Shown one piece after another: positions 43,853-55,343 of a stretch of DNA of 64,000 nucleotides; the stretch's first letter is position 1, and every line of letters starts with the position of its first letter. The notes beneath the pieces are model-generated. The model saw nothing but the letters and a program-made list of their open reading frames with translations, was not told where the DNA came from and searched no databases. This DNA is from Liopterus haemorrhoidalis (Eukaryota; Arthropoda; Insecta; Coleoptera; Dytiscidae), in the NCBI GenBank assembly GCA_963971575.1, contig OZ020616.1, positions 38,468,250-38,532,249 of the forward strand, in the 5' to 3' direction. Position numbers and translations under genes: made by a program.

Positions 43853-44526
43853 GATGTGATTCTAGATATCTCATGGTTAAAAAAAAAAAGTAAGAAACGC
43901 GGAATGGAACAGTACCGTAAGACTGGTAAAATGATTTAATATAATGCTTACAGCTTCGTTTTTATAATTATTATAATTGTAAATTTAATATCGCAAGGTG
44001 ATAATATATGTTTAGACTAACTACCTATATAGACCAATATTAATATTGATTATATTAAATAACTAATACCGTTAATATAACAAATTATAGTTAAAACAAG
44101 TTTAAAAACTTAGTAATATGTAACACAATGTTAATATGCCACTATATTTAGATCGAAAGATCAAGTTCGGTCTCCAACCCATTACATTAAATTTTATATA
44201 TAACATTAATTTAAAATACCAGTTTTGTATGTAAATTTTACAACCTTCAATTTTGGATTATAAAAAACTGGAGTAAAAATTTACACAAAGGATATATAAA
44301 TAAAAAATATAAATGTCAAATAACTTAAAAATAATTAGTACATGAAAAAGGATGCAGTTTTTCAACACTTTAGACTTACTTTAAGTATATCTTACAGCTG
44401 AAGAAAAAAAAATAAGTCACGTTTCTGCATAATTGTATTAAATAGAATATAGTTTTCGTTAATAATAATAATGTACAAAATTTAGCAACAATTTTAATAA
44501 CACAAATGTTGTCATAATAAAGACAA
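43853..44526. other. No gene seen
   Basis: AT-rich spacer; nothing recognised. Confidence 0.45.
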
Positions 44527-45215
44527 GGCGCGTTCAGCGCCTAAACCGTTGAGTCTAAACGTAAACGTACGTTGATTAAACAATTTGGTGAATGTCTGAA
44601 CGGTTACCGGTTATTTTCAACGCGAGTGTTTGACAGCTGGAGTACATAATCTTAAAAAATATTTAGAGATCCATTTCTAATATAAGCTGTTCACTTTTGT
44701 AAGAACACACTAGATCTGGTTATTTTGGTTCCTTTTATGGTGTGTTACTGACTTGTCAATTAAATATATTCCTTACGCTGTAAAACCGACTTTAGGTTGA
44801 TAAGGTTATGAACATCATAATTAAGATATCATTTTTCATTATGACATATGTCAAATGGATCGACATTTTAAAAAAGTGACACTTTTTAATACCAACATGA
44901 CATACTGCTTCAAAGGTGCAAACTATTGAAAACAAAATTCCCTCTTAGTTTGTTCTTACAAAAGTGAACAGCTTATAGATAAAAACCATTTTAGACTGTC
45001 AAGTGGCAGAATTAATCATTTTGTTAGCTCCAGTGCTATTTAACTTGTACCTTGTATAAATTTTCCGCTAAAAATTTAGGTTAGGTATATAAGTCAACAT
45101 AACTAACCGTAAAATTTTTACGTTGAGATGTTTAGTAAACTGTTGACTGTCAACGGTAACGTTCAGAAGGTAAACGTAGTGAACGTACTAAACTGTTTAG
45201 GGCGCTGAACGCGCC
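44527..45215. mobile_element. TIR element with GGCGCGTTCAGCGCC ends
   Basis: GGCGCGTTCAGCGCCTAAAC at 44527 pairs with TTTAGGGCGCTGAACGCGCC at 45215; diverged similarity (AACG-rich) goes on for about 100 bases. The terminal 15 bases are nearly palindromic themselves. No target duplication was recognised, so the superfamily is open. A second element is nested inside. Confidence 0.7.
44683..44975. mobile_element. Nested MITE (293 bp), TA target duplication
   Basis: TAAGCTGTTCACTTTTGTAA at the left is the exact reverse complement of TTACAAAAGTGAACAGCTTA at the right, continuing GAACA on both sides. TA flanks both ends (44681-44682, 44976-44977). Confidence 0.85.
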
Positions 45216-45950
45216 CATTACATCCTCGATTTATTTTTCTTGCTGGGCATCACTGCCAATTATTTCGTCTCTATATAAAGCTCTGCGAGGAGCAAAGTTG
45301 CTGACTAATGCACAAACAACTATTTGTAGGTTCTTACTCTTGGGTTATTTTGGAATCTGGTGTTCCCCTGCTGAAGGTTGACAGATCGTTGAACTAGGTT
45401 TTTCCAAGCACAATTGTTTATTGCCATAGTTTCTCAGTTGCGTAATTTCCAGTTTACTGATTAAGTGGACGATGTCTTTAAAGTGTTTTCTCTGTCAGCC
45501 AACTTATTTAAACTACAGCATGTATTTTGGGAACCTTTGATTCGAATATGTGGCATGTCTATCGCTGCTGTGTTTCTTTTTTTTTTTAGATATAGTGCTC
45601 TATATTACTCGACACAGGCAATAGTCAGTGTTGTGAACATGATCACTTAGTCAGTATTCTGCGAAGTTTGTAATGAGACGTTTTTCCAAAACGATTTTTT
45701 TTTAAAGTAAACTGTTTGCCCATATATGCATGGGATAGAAATCATTCCTAGAGAACTTTTAAGACAATGCCATATTACTCTACCGCACAATATTGGTTAG
45801 GGTTGCTGCTTCTCTTCTTTAACGTCATCTTCTTTCGAAGATTAGCATTCATCGCGGCTATATTCTTTATTTTGATACAGCACCTCAGATTTGATCTATA
45901 GATGTGCCCGCAACACTCTCGGATTAATTTTTCTACGTGCTTCTCCAAGT

Positions 45951-46584
45951 CGGTGTTTCCCAAAGGGTATGCCGCGGCACATTAGTGTGCTGCAAAATTT
46001 TCCAAGTGTGCCGCGAAATCTTAAAGAAAAAAAATCAGCTGTGGCCACCACAGGACCGACCGCCATCACAAAGTTATTGTTTAATTTATGTTGCTTTATC
46101 AATAGATGTCTGAAATAAAAGTTGTTAGTTATTGCTTTTATAGCAACTTTTATAAAATTCATTTTTTCGAAATATTACACTGTTGTGAAATATTCGCAAA
46201 AATCTTAAAATCGACACGAGTAAACTACCATTTCTAGTTTTTTACCAAAAGTTGATCAACCATTGAAGTCAAAAGCTTAAATATGAAGTTTCATAAAAAT
46301 CCTTTTAGCCGAATTTGCTCTGGACATGCTACAGACATACTGACAGACCTACGGACATCATGCTAAAAATAGTCAAAACGTTATGTAGGGATCTTAATTC
46401 GTGGATATCCATCTAAATCTCGAAATGTCAAAATCGGTATCATCACAATATCTCCCTTATGTATGTTGGCGGTCGGTAAAAAACTAGCATTATAAATTTC
46501 TTCTGCTATGACTACGTAGGTGTGCCGCGAAATTTTTCTTCGTTGAAAAATGTGCCATGAGAGTAAAAATATTGGGAAACACTG
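45951..46584. mobile_element. hAT MITE carrying a nested GTCT-bearing repeat
   Basis: CGGTGTTTCCCAAAGGG at the left pairs with ATTGGGAAACACTG at the right. Flanks CTCCAAGT and TCCTAAGT form a diverged 8-bp duplication. GTGTGCCGCGAAAT occurs inside both ends. The GTCT-bearing repeat sits at 46035-46492. Confidence 0.78.
46035..46492 (-). repeat. GTCT-bearing repeat, copy 7, with both ends
   Basis: The plus strand starts CAGCTGTGGCCACCACAGG then ACCGACCGCCATCACAAAG, and ends TATGTTGGCGGTCGGTAAAAA. The GTCT tract is reduced to a few units (46330-46350), so the microsatellite is not needed to recognise the family. Confidence 0.82.
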
Positions 46585-46700
46585 TCCTAAGTTCTAAGAT
46601 ATTCTACGGCCGACATTTCTTTTGCTTATGAAAAAGATTGCTAGATATTGTTAGAGAATTGTTAGGACGAGGAATTACTTTACCGCCCACGCTACATCGT

Positions 46701-46760
46701 AAGGGGTTGCTTCTTCTTCTTCTTCTTCGTCTTCTTCTTCTTCTTCTTCTTCTTCTTCTG
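46701..46760 (+). repeat. (CTT)n microsatellite
   Basis: About 18 CTT units with one GTC interruption. Confidence 0.95.
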
Positions 46761-46930
46761 TGCCATCTTCTTTCTAAGATTTGCAGTCATCATGGCTATT
46801 ATTTCTTTTAATACAGCACCTCAGATTTGATCTATAGGTGTGCTCCCGAAACACAGTCTGATTTATTTTTCTACGTTCTAAATCTGAGTTCTAAGTTCTT
46901 CTACAGCAAACATTTCTTTTGCTTATGATT

Positions 46931-47511
46931 TTGCTCCGAGTAGTAAGTTATAGTACCTTATATTTTCTCCAGATATTCAAACTTTCGCTTCTTGGTGGTG
47001 TAAAGCAGTTACTCAAATTTTCAATTGCGGGATTTCTTAATTTCTTACCCATGTATCTAGAGACAAAAATGTTTTCTGCCAACTTGAAATATTAAATATT
47101 CTAGGCAAGCTTGGTTGTCACTATTGCTTAAGGAAAGAAACTTCCGTTTACTTCCGTTTAAACCAAAAAAGCAGGCTATATTTTGTGTTAATTCTATGGG
47201 TTAAAAAACAAATGCACCTCAACAATATCAACTTTCAATCCCAAGCCATTAAATTTACTTAAAAGTGTGATAAATAAGGAGTGGAATTAATTAGGCCAAC
47301 TGGAACAAAGGAAATAAAAGCGGCAAATACTCAAATGTGTTTATCGCAATTATTCCATTTAGCTTACCAATCTCCGCTCTACCTAATCCTCTGTACAATT
47401 TATCTCCTTCATTTTCACCACAAATAAAGCTATGAAAGACTATTGAATGTAAATAATATATAATTTCATTATTCTACCAGCAGATGGTATTACTAAAATT
47501 GATGTTTCATA
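46931..47511. other. No gene seen
   Basis: AT-rich; nothing recognised apart from a doubled ACTTCCGTTT at 47148-47164. Confidence 0.45.
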
Positions 47512-47519
47512 TACCTTAT

Positions 47520-48975
47520 CAGGGACGTGACCAGGGGGGGAATAGGGGCCTTTGCCCCTCCCCCCAGGATAGTTTACCCTACATAAAATATAATTAGAGC
47601 CCCGCAAATCCGCGGATATCCACTATTTTTCTGCGGATGCGGATAAATTATCATTTAAATCGTGCGGATGCGGATCGGATGCGGATTTTATATCATATCC
47701 ACTTATTCGCAATATCCGCGTGAATATAAAATCTTCGGTTGGACGCCTCTTCCTACGGAAGACGCGTTTAGAACCCCAAAAATGTATCGTTGGCATTTGT
47801 ATTAGGCTTATGGCAAGAGTAAAATAATGATACATTACGGCACTTTTCACTTTTTAATAAAAGTCGTAGATACAACAATTTTTTTGGATTTATTGTCTGT
47901 TTATTAATTAAAAAATATCTATGTAAAGTCTGTTCTTTTGGTTTAGGTGGAACTAGATTTTCAATTCTAGTTACTTTTACCGATTGATTGAAGCTCTAGA
48001 TCATTTTGTTCAGGAAAAACCAACTTCAATATATAAAAAAATAGCTAATGACAACTTAGAAAAATGAATATTGCGGTTAGTGCCGCCCAATCGTTTGGAA
48101 TAGATTTTACTGTATCGCCTTATTTTGCATTTTTGGAAATATTAGTCAAAATTAACCATGGCAATTGCCACATTTAAAAACATATGAAGCTCATATCAAA
48201 TTAAAAAAAATAAAAATATCTTGAAATCGTCATATAACTTTCATCTTTTAATAATAGGATGAATTTAAGAATTTAATTTTATTATTAAAAACTCATTTTT
48301 ATAAATTTGTTGGACTTTCCTTGTTATTTATTGGTCATAAATGTGATAAATTAATCTGTTTAATTATTTCTAAATATCGCTGCTCTAAAACAATAGTGAG
48401 ATATCTTAAAAAACTAAGTTTTTGAGATATTACTGTTTAAAGTTTTAAGTTTTATATAAACTTGGTTTAAGAGTCGAATAATTGTAATTTCCATCTTTAT
48501 TTTTTAATTTATATAATTTCAGTACGACGTTAGATAGAAAACATATTTCTGGACCCAGTAATATGTAATGTGATAAAAATTTCAGTAGTTTTAAAGCAGC
48601 GATATTCCAATAGGCGAAAAAGGTTAGTTATTTCCAAACAGACAGCAAATCCTGTGCGGATATTTTTGCGGATGCGGATATTCATATTTAGAAAGGCTGC
48701 GGATGCGGATCCTGTCTATGCGGATCGGATGCGGATACAAAACAACGTATCCGCGCAGGGCTCTAAATATAATTTAGGTTGTTATATAAGTTTTCTTCAC
48801 TGAAGGTGAAGAAAATTTATAACTTTACCGGACTTTTATTATTTAATATACTACAAAAGACCTAGAACGCTGTTATTTTCTACCCAAGCCATGTAATTAA
48901 GGTCGTACCGACCAATTTAGATTATTTTGTTATTTTTACCCTCCCCCCCAAGCTGAAATTCTGGCTACGTCCCTG
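47520..48975. mobile_element. CAGGGACGT-ended hAT-like MITE, split by another hAT
   Basis: CAGGGACGTGACC at the left pairs with GGCTACGTCCCTG at the right. TACCTTAT flanks both ends exactly (47512-47519, 48976-48983). Without the nested element it is about 277 bp. G-rich runs inside each end match the family at 16829. Confidence 0.9.
47595..48765. mobile_element. Nested hAT element with TAGAGCCC ends
   Basis: TAGAGCCCCGCAAATCCGCG at the left pairs with CGTATCCGCGCAGGGCTCTA at the right. AATATAAT flanks both ends exactly (47587-47594, 48766-48773). GCGGATGCGGATC subterminal repeats are present at both ends. 1171 bp, no recognisable transposase. Same family as 19446-21374. Confidence 0.92.
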
Positions 48976-49285
48976 TACCTTATCATTTGGAATAACCGCA
49001 AAACTACGGATTTCCAACGACCTTTACAAAAAAAAAATGCAAATTATAAAGCAGACATTAAAGTTAATTATTAATATAGTAGTTATGTTAGTCATTTAAT
49101 CATCGGGAAACACTTATAAAAAAATTAGTTCAATATTTATAAACATCGGACTGGTCTTAATATGCAAATACAAGGTGTCTCAAAAGAAATTTTATATTTA
49201 TTTAGCTTACTGCGTGAACGCAACGTATCCGAGGGGTGCGGGGGTTATGTCAATCGGTAGCCTGGCTCTTGGGAATTCAATCGCT

Positions 49286-50410
49286 ATGGAGCGTTTTTCG
49301 GGAGCAGACCGCGCGTTATGCGTGCGAGAGTTTTACAAAAACGGTGATTCGGCGACTGTAGCGCGTAGAAAATTCTGCAGTATTCGAGGTTTTCGCCACT
49401 TAAATGATGCGCCAAGCATGCCTCTCATTCGACATTGGGTTAAAAAGTTTGAAGAGACTGGTACAACGCTGGATAAATCAAAATCCGGGCGACCTAGGTC
49501 ATCAAGAACGGTAGAAAACGTGGAGAATGTTAATCAGTCTGTTCGTGACGACCCGAACCTTTCAATTCGGAAGCGCGCAAGTGCTTTAAATGTGCATAGA
49601 TCATTATTACATCGCATTATGCACAAAGACCTAAAGCTGCACCCCCACAAAATTCAATTGGTGCAAGAATTAAAGCCCCAAGATGCCAGTCAGAGGCTTA
49701 ATTTCGTAAATCAGGTGATTGAGAGATTTTCAACGTTTACCAACATATTATTTTCGGATGAAGCTCATTTTCATCTTAATGGCCACGTAAATAAGCAGAA
49801 CTGCCGCTACTGGAGTGCAACGAATCCGAAACGCAAACAACAGAAACCCCTACATTCGCCTAAAGTGACCGTATGACCTGCGATGTCGGCGCGAGGAATT
49901 ATCGGCCCTTACTTTTTTGAAGACGAAAGGGGGCGTGCAGTTACAGCGAATTCAGAGCGTTATGTGGAGATGTTAGACAACTTCTTGGTACCTGAACTGC
50001 AAAATATACCTGGCTTATAGCCAGGAAATATTTCACTACATATTTCCTGGCTATAACCAAAGAACATGGTTCCAACAGGACGGAGCAACTTCACACACGT
50101 CCAATATGTCTCTGCCACGTGTTCGTGAATTTTCTCAGGCAAATTGATCTCCCGAAGAGGTGACATAAATTGGCCTCCACGCAGTCCAGATTTAACCCCT
50201 ATGGACTTTTTCCTATGGGGTTATCTTAAATCTAAAGTTTACGCCAATAAACCGACTTCACTGGCGCATTTGAAAGAAAATATCCGTCACGAAATGGCAG
50301 CCATCCCTGAGTCCACCTGCCGAGACGTCATAAGTAATTTTACTGTTCGATTAAATGAGGGCCGAGAACGCGAGGGTCTACATTTAGACGATATTATTTT
50401 TAAGAAATAA
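49286..50410 (+). pseudogene. DD41D-type transposase, broken by nonsense and frameshifts
   Basis: Starts at ATG 49286 (MERFSGADRALCVREF). It keeps the DUF4817-like N-terminus and the first Asp (FSDEAHFHLNG). At 49876-49878 a TGA stands where copy A has TGG (TVWAATSARG). At about 50006-50043 an inverted insertion of some 37 bases shifts the frame, and a one-base loss near 50129 shifts it again, so 50144-50410 returns to the first frame with the third Asp (TPMDFFLWG) and the C-terminus. The lesions differ from those in copy A, so the copies died independently after transposition. Confidence 0.9.
50016..50055. repeat. Perfect 16-bp inverted repeat inside transposase copy B
   Basis: TATAGCCAGGAAATAT (50016-50031) and ATATTTCCTGGCTATA (50040-50055) flank the 8-base loop TTCACTAC. 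Copy A has only the single CCTGGCTATA. Confidence 0.95.
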
Positions 50411-50518
50411 ATCCCCAAAAAGTGTATTTTAATAATTAATAAACATTTTTTCTATATACGGCTTACTTTTTTTTTAATCGATCCACTAAATATAAAATTT
50501 CTTTTGAGACACCTTGTA

Positions 50519-51450
50519 TTTAAGATCAAATGCTCTCAAGGTACATCACGCGAATCAACACACGCGCTCCAATATATAATTTTATTAATTTTGCACAAAT
50601 TTGTAGTAAAAAAATGAAGGTTATTTAATTTACATACTGATCTTGTTTTTATAGTCACAACAGAACTATTAAAAGCTGATTTATTGAAACTCTATGGAAA
50701 CAGGAACAGCCTTAAATATTTAGTTCGGGCGTGGTCAAGGTACAATATGTGAATCAATTTGTTACCCAATCATTATAGAAATTTCGGTAACCTTTGGAGG
50801 AATTAAGAAATTTTAATTTTGACACTGACTCGAACAGCCTATGGTTACGTATTTTGATGTAACGGCATTCCACTTCAATGAGTTAAGAATTTAGACTAAC
50901 CTTTTTTTAAGTTAACGGTAGGCCCATAATTCAGAATACTGAGGGTCAGTATTATGTAAGTCCATAACGTATGTTATTAAATCAAATAAAACTTCTTTTT
51001 GACAATAGAAAGATGCAAAAAGTATTTTTTTGCACAGAGTGATTTTCACAGAGCGCTAGGTACGTTTAGTGCGTGTTTTCGTCGTATTAGAAGTAAATGT
51101 ATGAAACGTGGTGCAAAAATAAATGCTGGAGTTTTTGGAAAATCATATCTGAGGCATGCTATTCAAAATCGATGTCGAGAACGTCTGATTCGCGTTAGTA
51201 GTTTTGCATATAAGTATAACCCCCACATTTTATAAGTTTATTGATTGCTTATAGTTCATAAACTAATGTGTAATTTTCACAATAGAATAAAATCACTTCA
51301 AACATTTTTGTAGAATGCTATAGCTTTGGCTGCAATTTGTCGCGTCGTATGCAAATTCTTATCGAATGGTTTACAATATGACGTCGATAATGCAAACTAA
51401 TTATTATAATTATTAGGTTATCGTAAAAGTTCATGAGATTTTTGAAATAT
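50519..51450. other. No recognisable gene
   Basis: AT-rich. A 78-codon frame at 50999-51235 has no known motif; its C-terminal half is Arg-rich. I do not call it a gene. Confidence 0.45.
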
Positions 51451-51452
51451 TA

Positions 51453-52254
51453 TGTCGTCAAGGATGAAATTTGTAGAAAAAAATGCAAAGTTGGTTGATA
51501 ATTTACAAATATAAGGAATTATTTTATTCATCAAAGTATGCACCCATATTGTCTATACACTTTTGCCATTTAAGCAGCAGGTTGTTCAGGCCGGTGGAAT
51601 AAAACCCTGGCGGACTAGAGTCAATGAATTCCTGGAAGGCCAGTTTTACAGCATTGTCGGAATTAAACTGTTTTCCTATTAAAAAGTTGTCCAAATTGCA
51701 GAAGAAGTGGTAGTCAGTCGGGGCTAGGTCTGGTGAGTCATTTGTGCAGTGTGTGGTCTAGCGTTATCATGCAATAAGATAGGAGTCGATCTGTTGGCCA
51801 ATCTAGGCTGTTTTTCTTTAAGCTTTTGCATCATTTCGTCCAGTTGGTTGCAGTATATTTCTGCTGTGATCGATGAGCCAGGTTTTTGTTTTGTTTGCTT
51901 TTTAAGTTACCTGTACGAAATTTGGCGAACCAATTTGATATTGCCTGCTGCGTAGTAACACTAGAGCCAAATACACTATTAATGTCTCGCGCGGTCTGCA
52001 ATGCCATAGTTCCACGTAAGAACTCACACTTCATAATAGTGCGAATTTCCGACCGTTCCATTTTCAACAAAAATAATTTATAAAAAAAGTTTTTGATATT
52101 TTTTATAGCATACAATGATTTCTTTAAACAAGCAAATGTGTAACTTTCCAAAAAAAAAAAAAAAAAACAGATCGGTAAAATATTAAGCCAATGTCAAATA
52201 ATAAGCTGTTAAAGTTGGCAATATTATTAACTACAAATTTCATCTTTGACGACC
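51453..52254 (-). mobile_element. Internally deleted mariner with GTCGTCAA ends
   Basis: GTCGTCAAGGATGAAATTTG at the left and the complement of CAAATTTCATCTTTGACGAC at the right differ at one base. The outermost base and target duplication are not certain. Confidence 0.8.
51524..52061 (-). pseudogene. Mariner transposase with internal deletion
   Basis: From ATG 52061 the HTH region reads MERSEIRTIMKCEFLRGTMA, then VTTQQAISNWFAKFRTGN. The frame then jumps to the late DDE domain: second Asp (PILLHDNARPHTA, about 51760), a frame change, third Asp (SPDLAPTDYHFF), and the natural end KCIDNMGAYFDE-stop at 51524. The first Asp and a large middle part are missing. Confidence 0.82.
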
Positions 52255-52295
52255 TGATATTTGTTTATTTATATAAAATAAATGATACATTATAT

Positions 52296-53018
52296 TTAAT
52301 CAAAATATTGACCGTGTGAATTTATGATCTTTTGCCATCTGTCAGGCAGCAAACGGATCTTTCATTGAAAGTACGTGTCATCTTTTGACTTAATCCAATC
52401 ATCCCATTTTCGCATATCTTCCTAATTCGAGAAGCGCTCACTAGACAACGCATGCTACATCGAGCTGTATAGGTGATAGTGAGAAGGAGCAGTCTCTGGT
52501 GAGTAACCAGGGTGATAAAGAACTTCCCATTCTATCTCCAACTTCCTTGGACTCTTTTGCAACATAGAATCGAGCGTTGTCATGGAGAAGGCTGACTTTT
52601 GACATGAAGTACATAAGAAGTACGTAAATTGACGCATCGTATTGATTTACGGCTATTTGAAGACACTTTTTGATCAGTTCCCTGTTCAGATTCCTTAGTT
52701 GCTTATTGTAGCGATCTCTTGTCACCGTCTGACTTGGTGGTAACAGTCTATAGTAGACCACTCCTTCCTGATCCCATCAGATAAAGAACAGAAACATATA
52801 GTCCTGGATGATGTGTCCTGGCGTCAATTTGGTTGGTTAATCCGGATCCATCCAATGTTCTTGACTCTTAAAATTATTGTAATAAATTCATTTTTCATCG
52901 CTCATAATAATGCATCACAAAAAACTCAACAGTAAAAGGCAAATGTTGTGCCGATATTAAATCGCAACTTCGGACAGTTTTGTGAAACCCATTTTCCGAA
53001 CTTTTGAATCTTTCCCAT
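52296..53018 (-). pseudogene. Mariner transposase remnant, several stops and frameshifts
   Basis: Recognisable from MGKIQKFGKWVSQN near 53018 through SDEKW (about 52895), VYYRLLPPSQTVTRDRYNKQ (52700-52755), the second Asp in LLHDNARFYVAK (about 52575), and KIRLLPDRWQKIINSHGQYF with a stop at 52296. The third-Asp region is distorted. No element termini were identified. It is a different mariner lineage from the neighbour at 51453. Confidence 0.8.
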
Positions 53019-54091
53019 TACATTTAAATGACGAGCAGCTGTTGAGTAGTCAACTTATGAGTGGTTAACAACTGCTGAGTGGTTAACGAGCAACTGTTAA
53101 ATGGTCTTTATGTAAACACATGCACTTTTTCAACAATTTAATAACTAACATTATACAATAACGAATTAGATAGATAAAAATTCGCTGCAAATTTTGATGT
53201 ATAGAGTGTTACTAATTTTAATTCAGAACTTGAAAGAACTATACTGTTGTGCCTCCTTTTAATGGACGAAAAAAAAATTCAAAATTGTCGGGATTTAAAT
53301 ACGATTGTTGTTTTATAGTACTTATCTACGAAAACTGAAATATGTGAAAATTCACACTTTACATCAATTTCATCCTTTTCTTGTGAAATATCTTGGTGAC
53401 ATACGTACATGCTTGTAAATATTTTTACAACTACTTCCTTTTGTATAGATTTTATCAAATATTTAATTGTGCATTAGAAATCGAGAAATAAAATAAAAAT
53501 CACTAAGCAAACACACAAAATTTATCGTTTGAAGCTTCATTGGAAACCATAGAAGATTATCAATAAATTCCCATCTAACGTGTATTCTTTAATAACACGG
53601 TATTTAATGTTTATAAGAAAGTGTAAAGTTCCTGACCTGATATAAGGAAGTATCGTGTAATTTTCTATCTCATTTTTATTAGTTTAATATAATACTTCTT
53701 GAAACTATTCACATGCTGTTTTAGCTTTAATTGTCACGACTAAAATATATAGAGGATCTGGAACATATAAAGTTACAGCTGAATTTATCAAATGTGGGAA
53801 ATAAGTATGGTTTTCTACGGGAGATCAAAATTATTATTATTATTTATATTATTGTTACAACTAAGAGCAGAAGTCATAAGACTTGTATAACTCTATACAA
53901 TACACAATCGGTACGTGCATAGAACAATATACATATAAAAAAATGCAAACAAAGAAAGACAGAAATGAAGATCTAAACTAATTCTTGTCAGTAAACTTAG
54001 ACTAGAAATAAAAATAAAGCGGTGTTTTGGGGCACCGGGGCTGAGCTACAGGGGCAACGCGAAAATATTACAATATTCCTCAAACTGCGTT
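53019..54091. other. No gene; contains repeat copy 3 of 3
   Basis: ATATGTGAAAATTCACACTT at about 53340 belongs to the short repeat also at 6040 and 35925. The AGTGGTTAAC-like motif recurs three times at 53045-53100. No coding sequence recognised. Confidence 0.45.
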
Positions 54092-54141
54092 AGTTATACC
54101 AGTTCTCAAACTTATTTGGCCGCCCCTTTTGCAGAAAAAAG

Positions 54142-55343
54142 TTACTCAGCGCCCCCTGGAAATCTACATTCTTTAAGCGAACAAACAGAAAGATATGTGT
54201 ATATATATTTTTGCCTACGTTCTAAAATACCAGGTCCACAAGTATGAAATGCGGATTTTTTTTTTAAATAGAACACATTAAACTCAAAAGAAAAGTAAAA
54301 GTTTATTGATTCAAAGTATGCCTCATTAGAAGTTATACATTTTTCCCATCTTTCAGCCAATTTGTGAATACCTCGCCAGTAGAACTCTTCCCCTTTCCCC
54401 GCAAACCATTCATCTAGCCATTCTTTCACATTTTCATATGACCAAAAGTGCTGCTCGGCAAGTGCGTGACCCATCGATGCGAACAAGTGGTAATCTGAAG
54501 GGGCCAAGTCTGGTGAGTAAGCGGCATGGGGTAGCACTTCCCACTTGAGTGCGTCCAATGTGTTGCAAACTGCTTTTGCCTTATGTGATGGACCGTTATC
54601 GTGAAGAAAGATTACCTTGTGCTGTCTTCTTTCGTATTCTGGTCGTTTTATGAGCAGCGAATGGTTCAATTCGATCAGTTGTTTTTGGTAGCTTGGGGTA
54701 TTAACTGTTTCACCAGGTTTTAACAATTCATAATAGACCACACCCTTTTGGTCTCACCAAGTACAGAGCATTGTCTTTTTGCCAAAGCGATTCGGTCTTG
54801 CAGTTGATGTGGATGGTGAGCCTGGGTTCACCCATGGTTTTTTGCGTTTGGGATTTTCAAAATAAATCCATTTTTCATCGCCAGTAATGATACGATGCAA
54901 AAAAGATTTTCTTATGTATCGTGCAAGCAAAGTTTCACAAGTGTTTTTGCGTTTTTCCATCTGCCTCTCATTCAATGCATGTGGAATCCATCTGCCGACT
55001 TTCTGGATATTACTCATCTCTCGTAGGCGATTGGAAACAGCTTGTTGACTAACGCCTAACTGCTCTGCTAGTTGTTTTTGTGATTGACTATCGTCTTCCT
55101 GTAGCAATGTTTCCAATTTTGTATCTTCATATTTTTTTGGAGGTTTTCCATGTTCTTTGTCTGTAAGATCAAAGTCACCACTTTTGAAACGCCGAAACCA
55201 TCGTTCACACGTATCTTGCGATGGAGCATATTCACCATAAGCTTCTCGAAGCAGTCGTTATGATTCAGCAGCAGTTTTTTTCAAATGAAAACAAAACAGT
55301 AGTACTGTCGCGAATGCTCTTTATTTGGCACAAAATTTGACAT
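54142..55343 (-). pseudogene. Mariner transposase, nearly full length, broken by stops and a frameshift
   Basis: Starts at ATG 55343 (MSNFVPNKEH). A frame change and stops near 55260-55290 break the N-terminus, whose HTH continues in another frame (CERWFRRFKSGDFDLTDKE). From 55116 the frame is open: a second HTH (QKQLAEQLGVSQQAVSNRL), first Asp (IITGDEKWIYFEN), then a TGA at about 54742-54753 in place of a Trp codon (CTW-stop-DQKGVVYY). The frame resumes with the second Asp (FLHDNGPSHKA) and third Asp (YSPDLAPSDYHLF). I count 34 residues between them, the DD34D signature of mariner. All three Asp are kept. The open frame overruns the element end at 54230 into the host hAT. It resembles the mellifera group. 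Confidence 0.9.

Larger units (their letters stand above)
45770..46930. repeat. Tandem duplication of a unit of about 230 bp, one copy split by a MITE
   Basis: Unit 1 (about 45770-45950 plus 46585-46630) and unit 2 (about 46670-46920) share TTACTNTACCGC, CATCTTCTTTC, ATACAGCACCTCAGATTTGAT and ACATTTCTTTTGCTTATGA. Unit 2 keeps the uninterrupted site of the MITE at 45951. Both have CTT-rich runs; the one at 46701-46760 is expanded. Confidence 0.75.
49171..50516 (+). mobile_element. DD41D-type transposon, copy B
   Basis: CAAGGTGTCTCAAAAGAAAT at 49171 is matched by its reverse complement ending at 50516, and TA flanks both (49169-49170, 50517-50518). The 1346 bp contain a broken transposase. Longer than copy A mainly through a 37-bp palindromic insertion and lack of the 7-bp deletion. 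Confidence 0.93.

Noticed and set aside
50999..51235. 78-codon frame with an Arg-rich part
   Set aside because: No recognised domain; this length occurs by chance among 64 kb in six frames.
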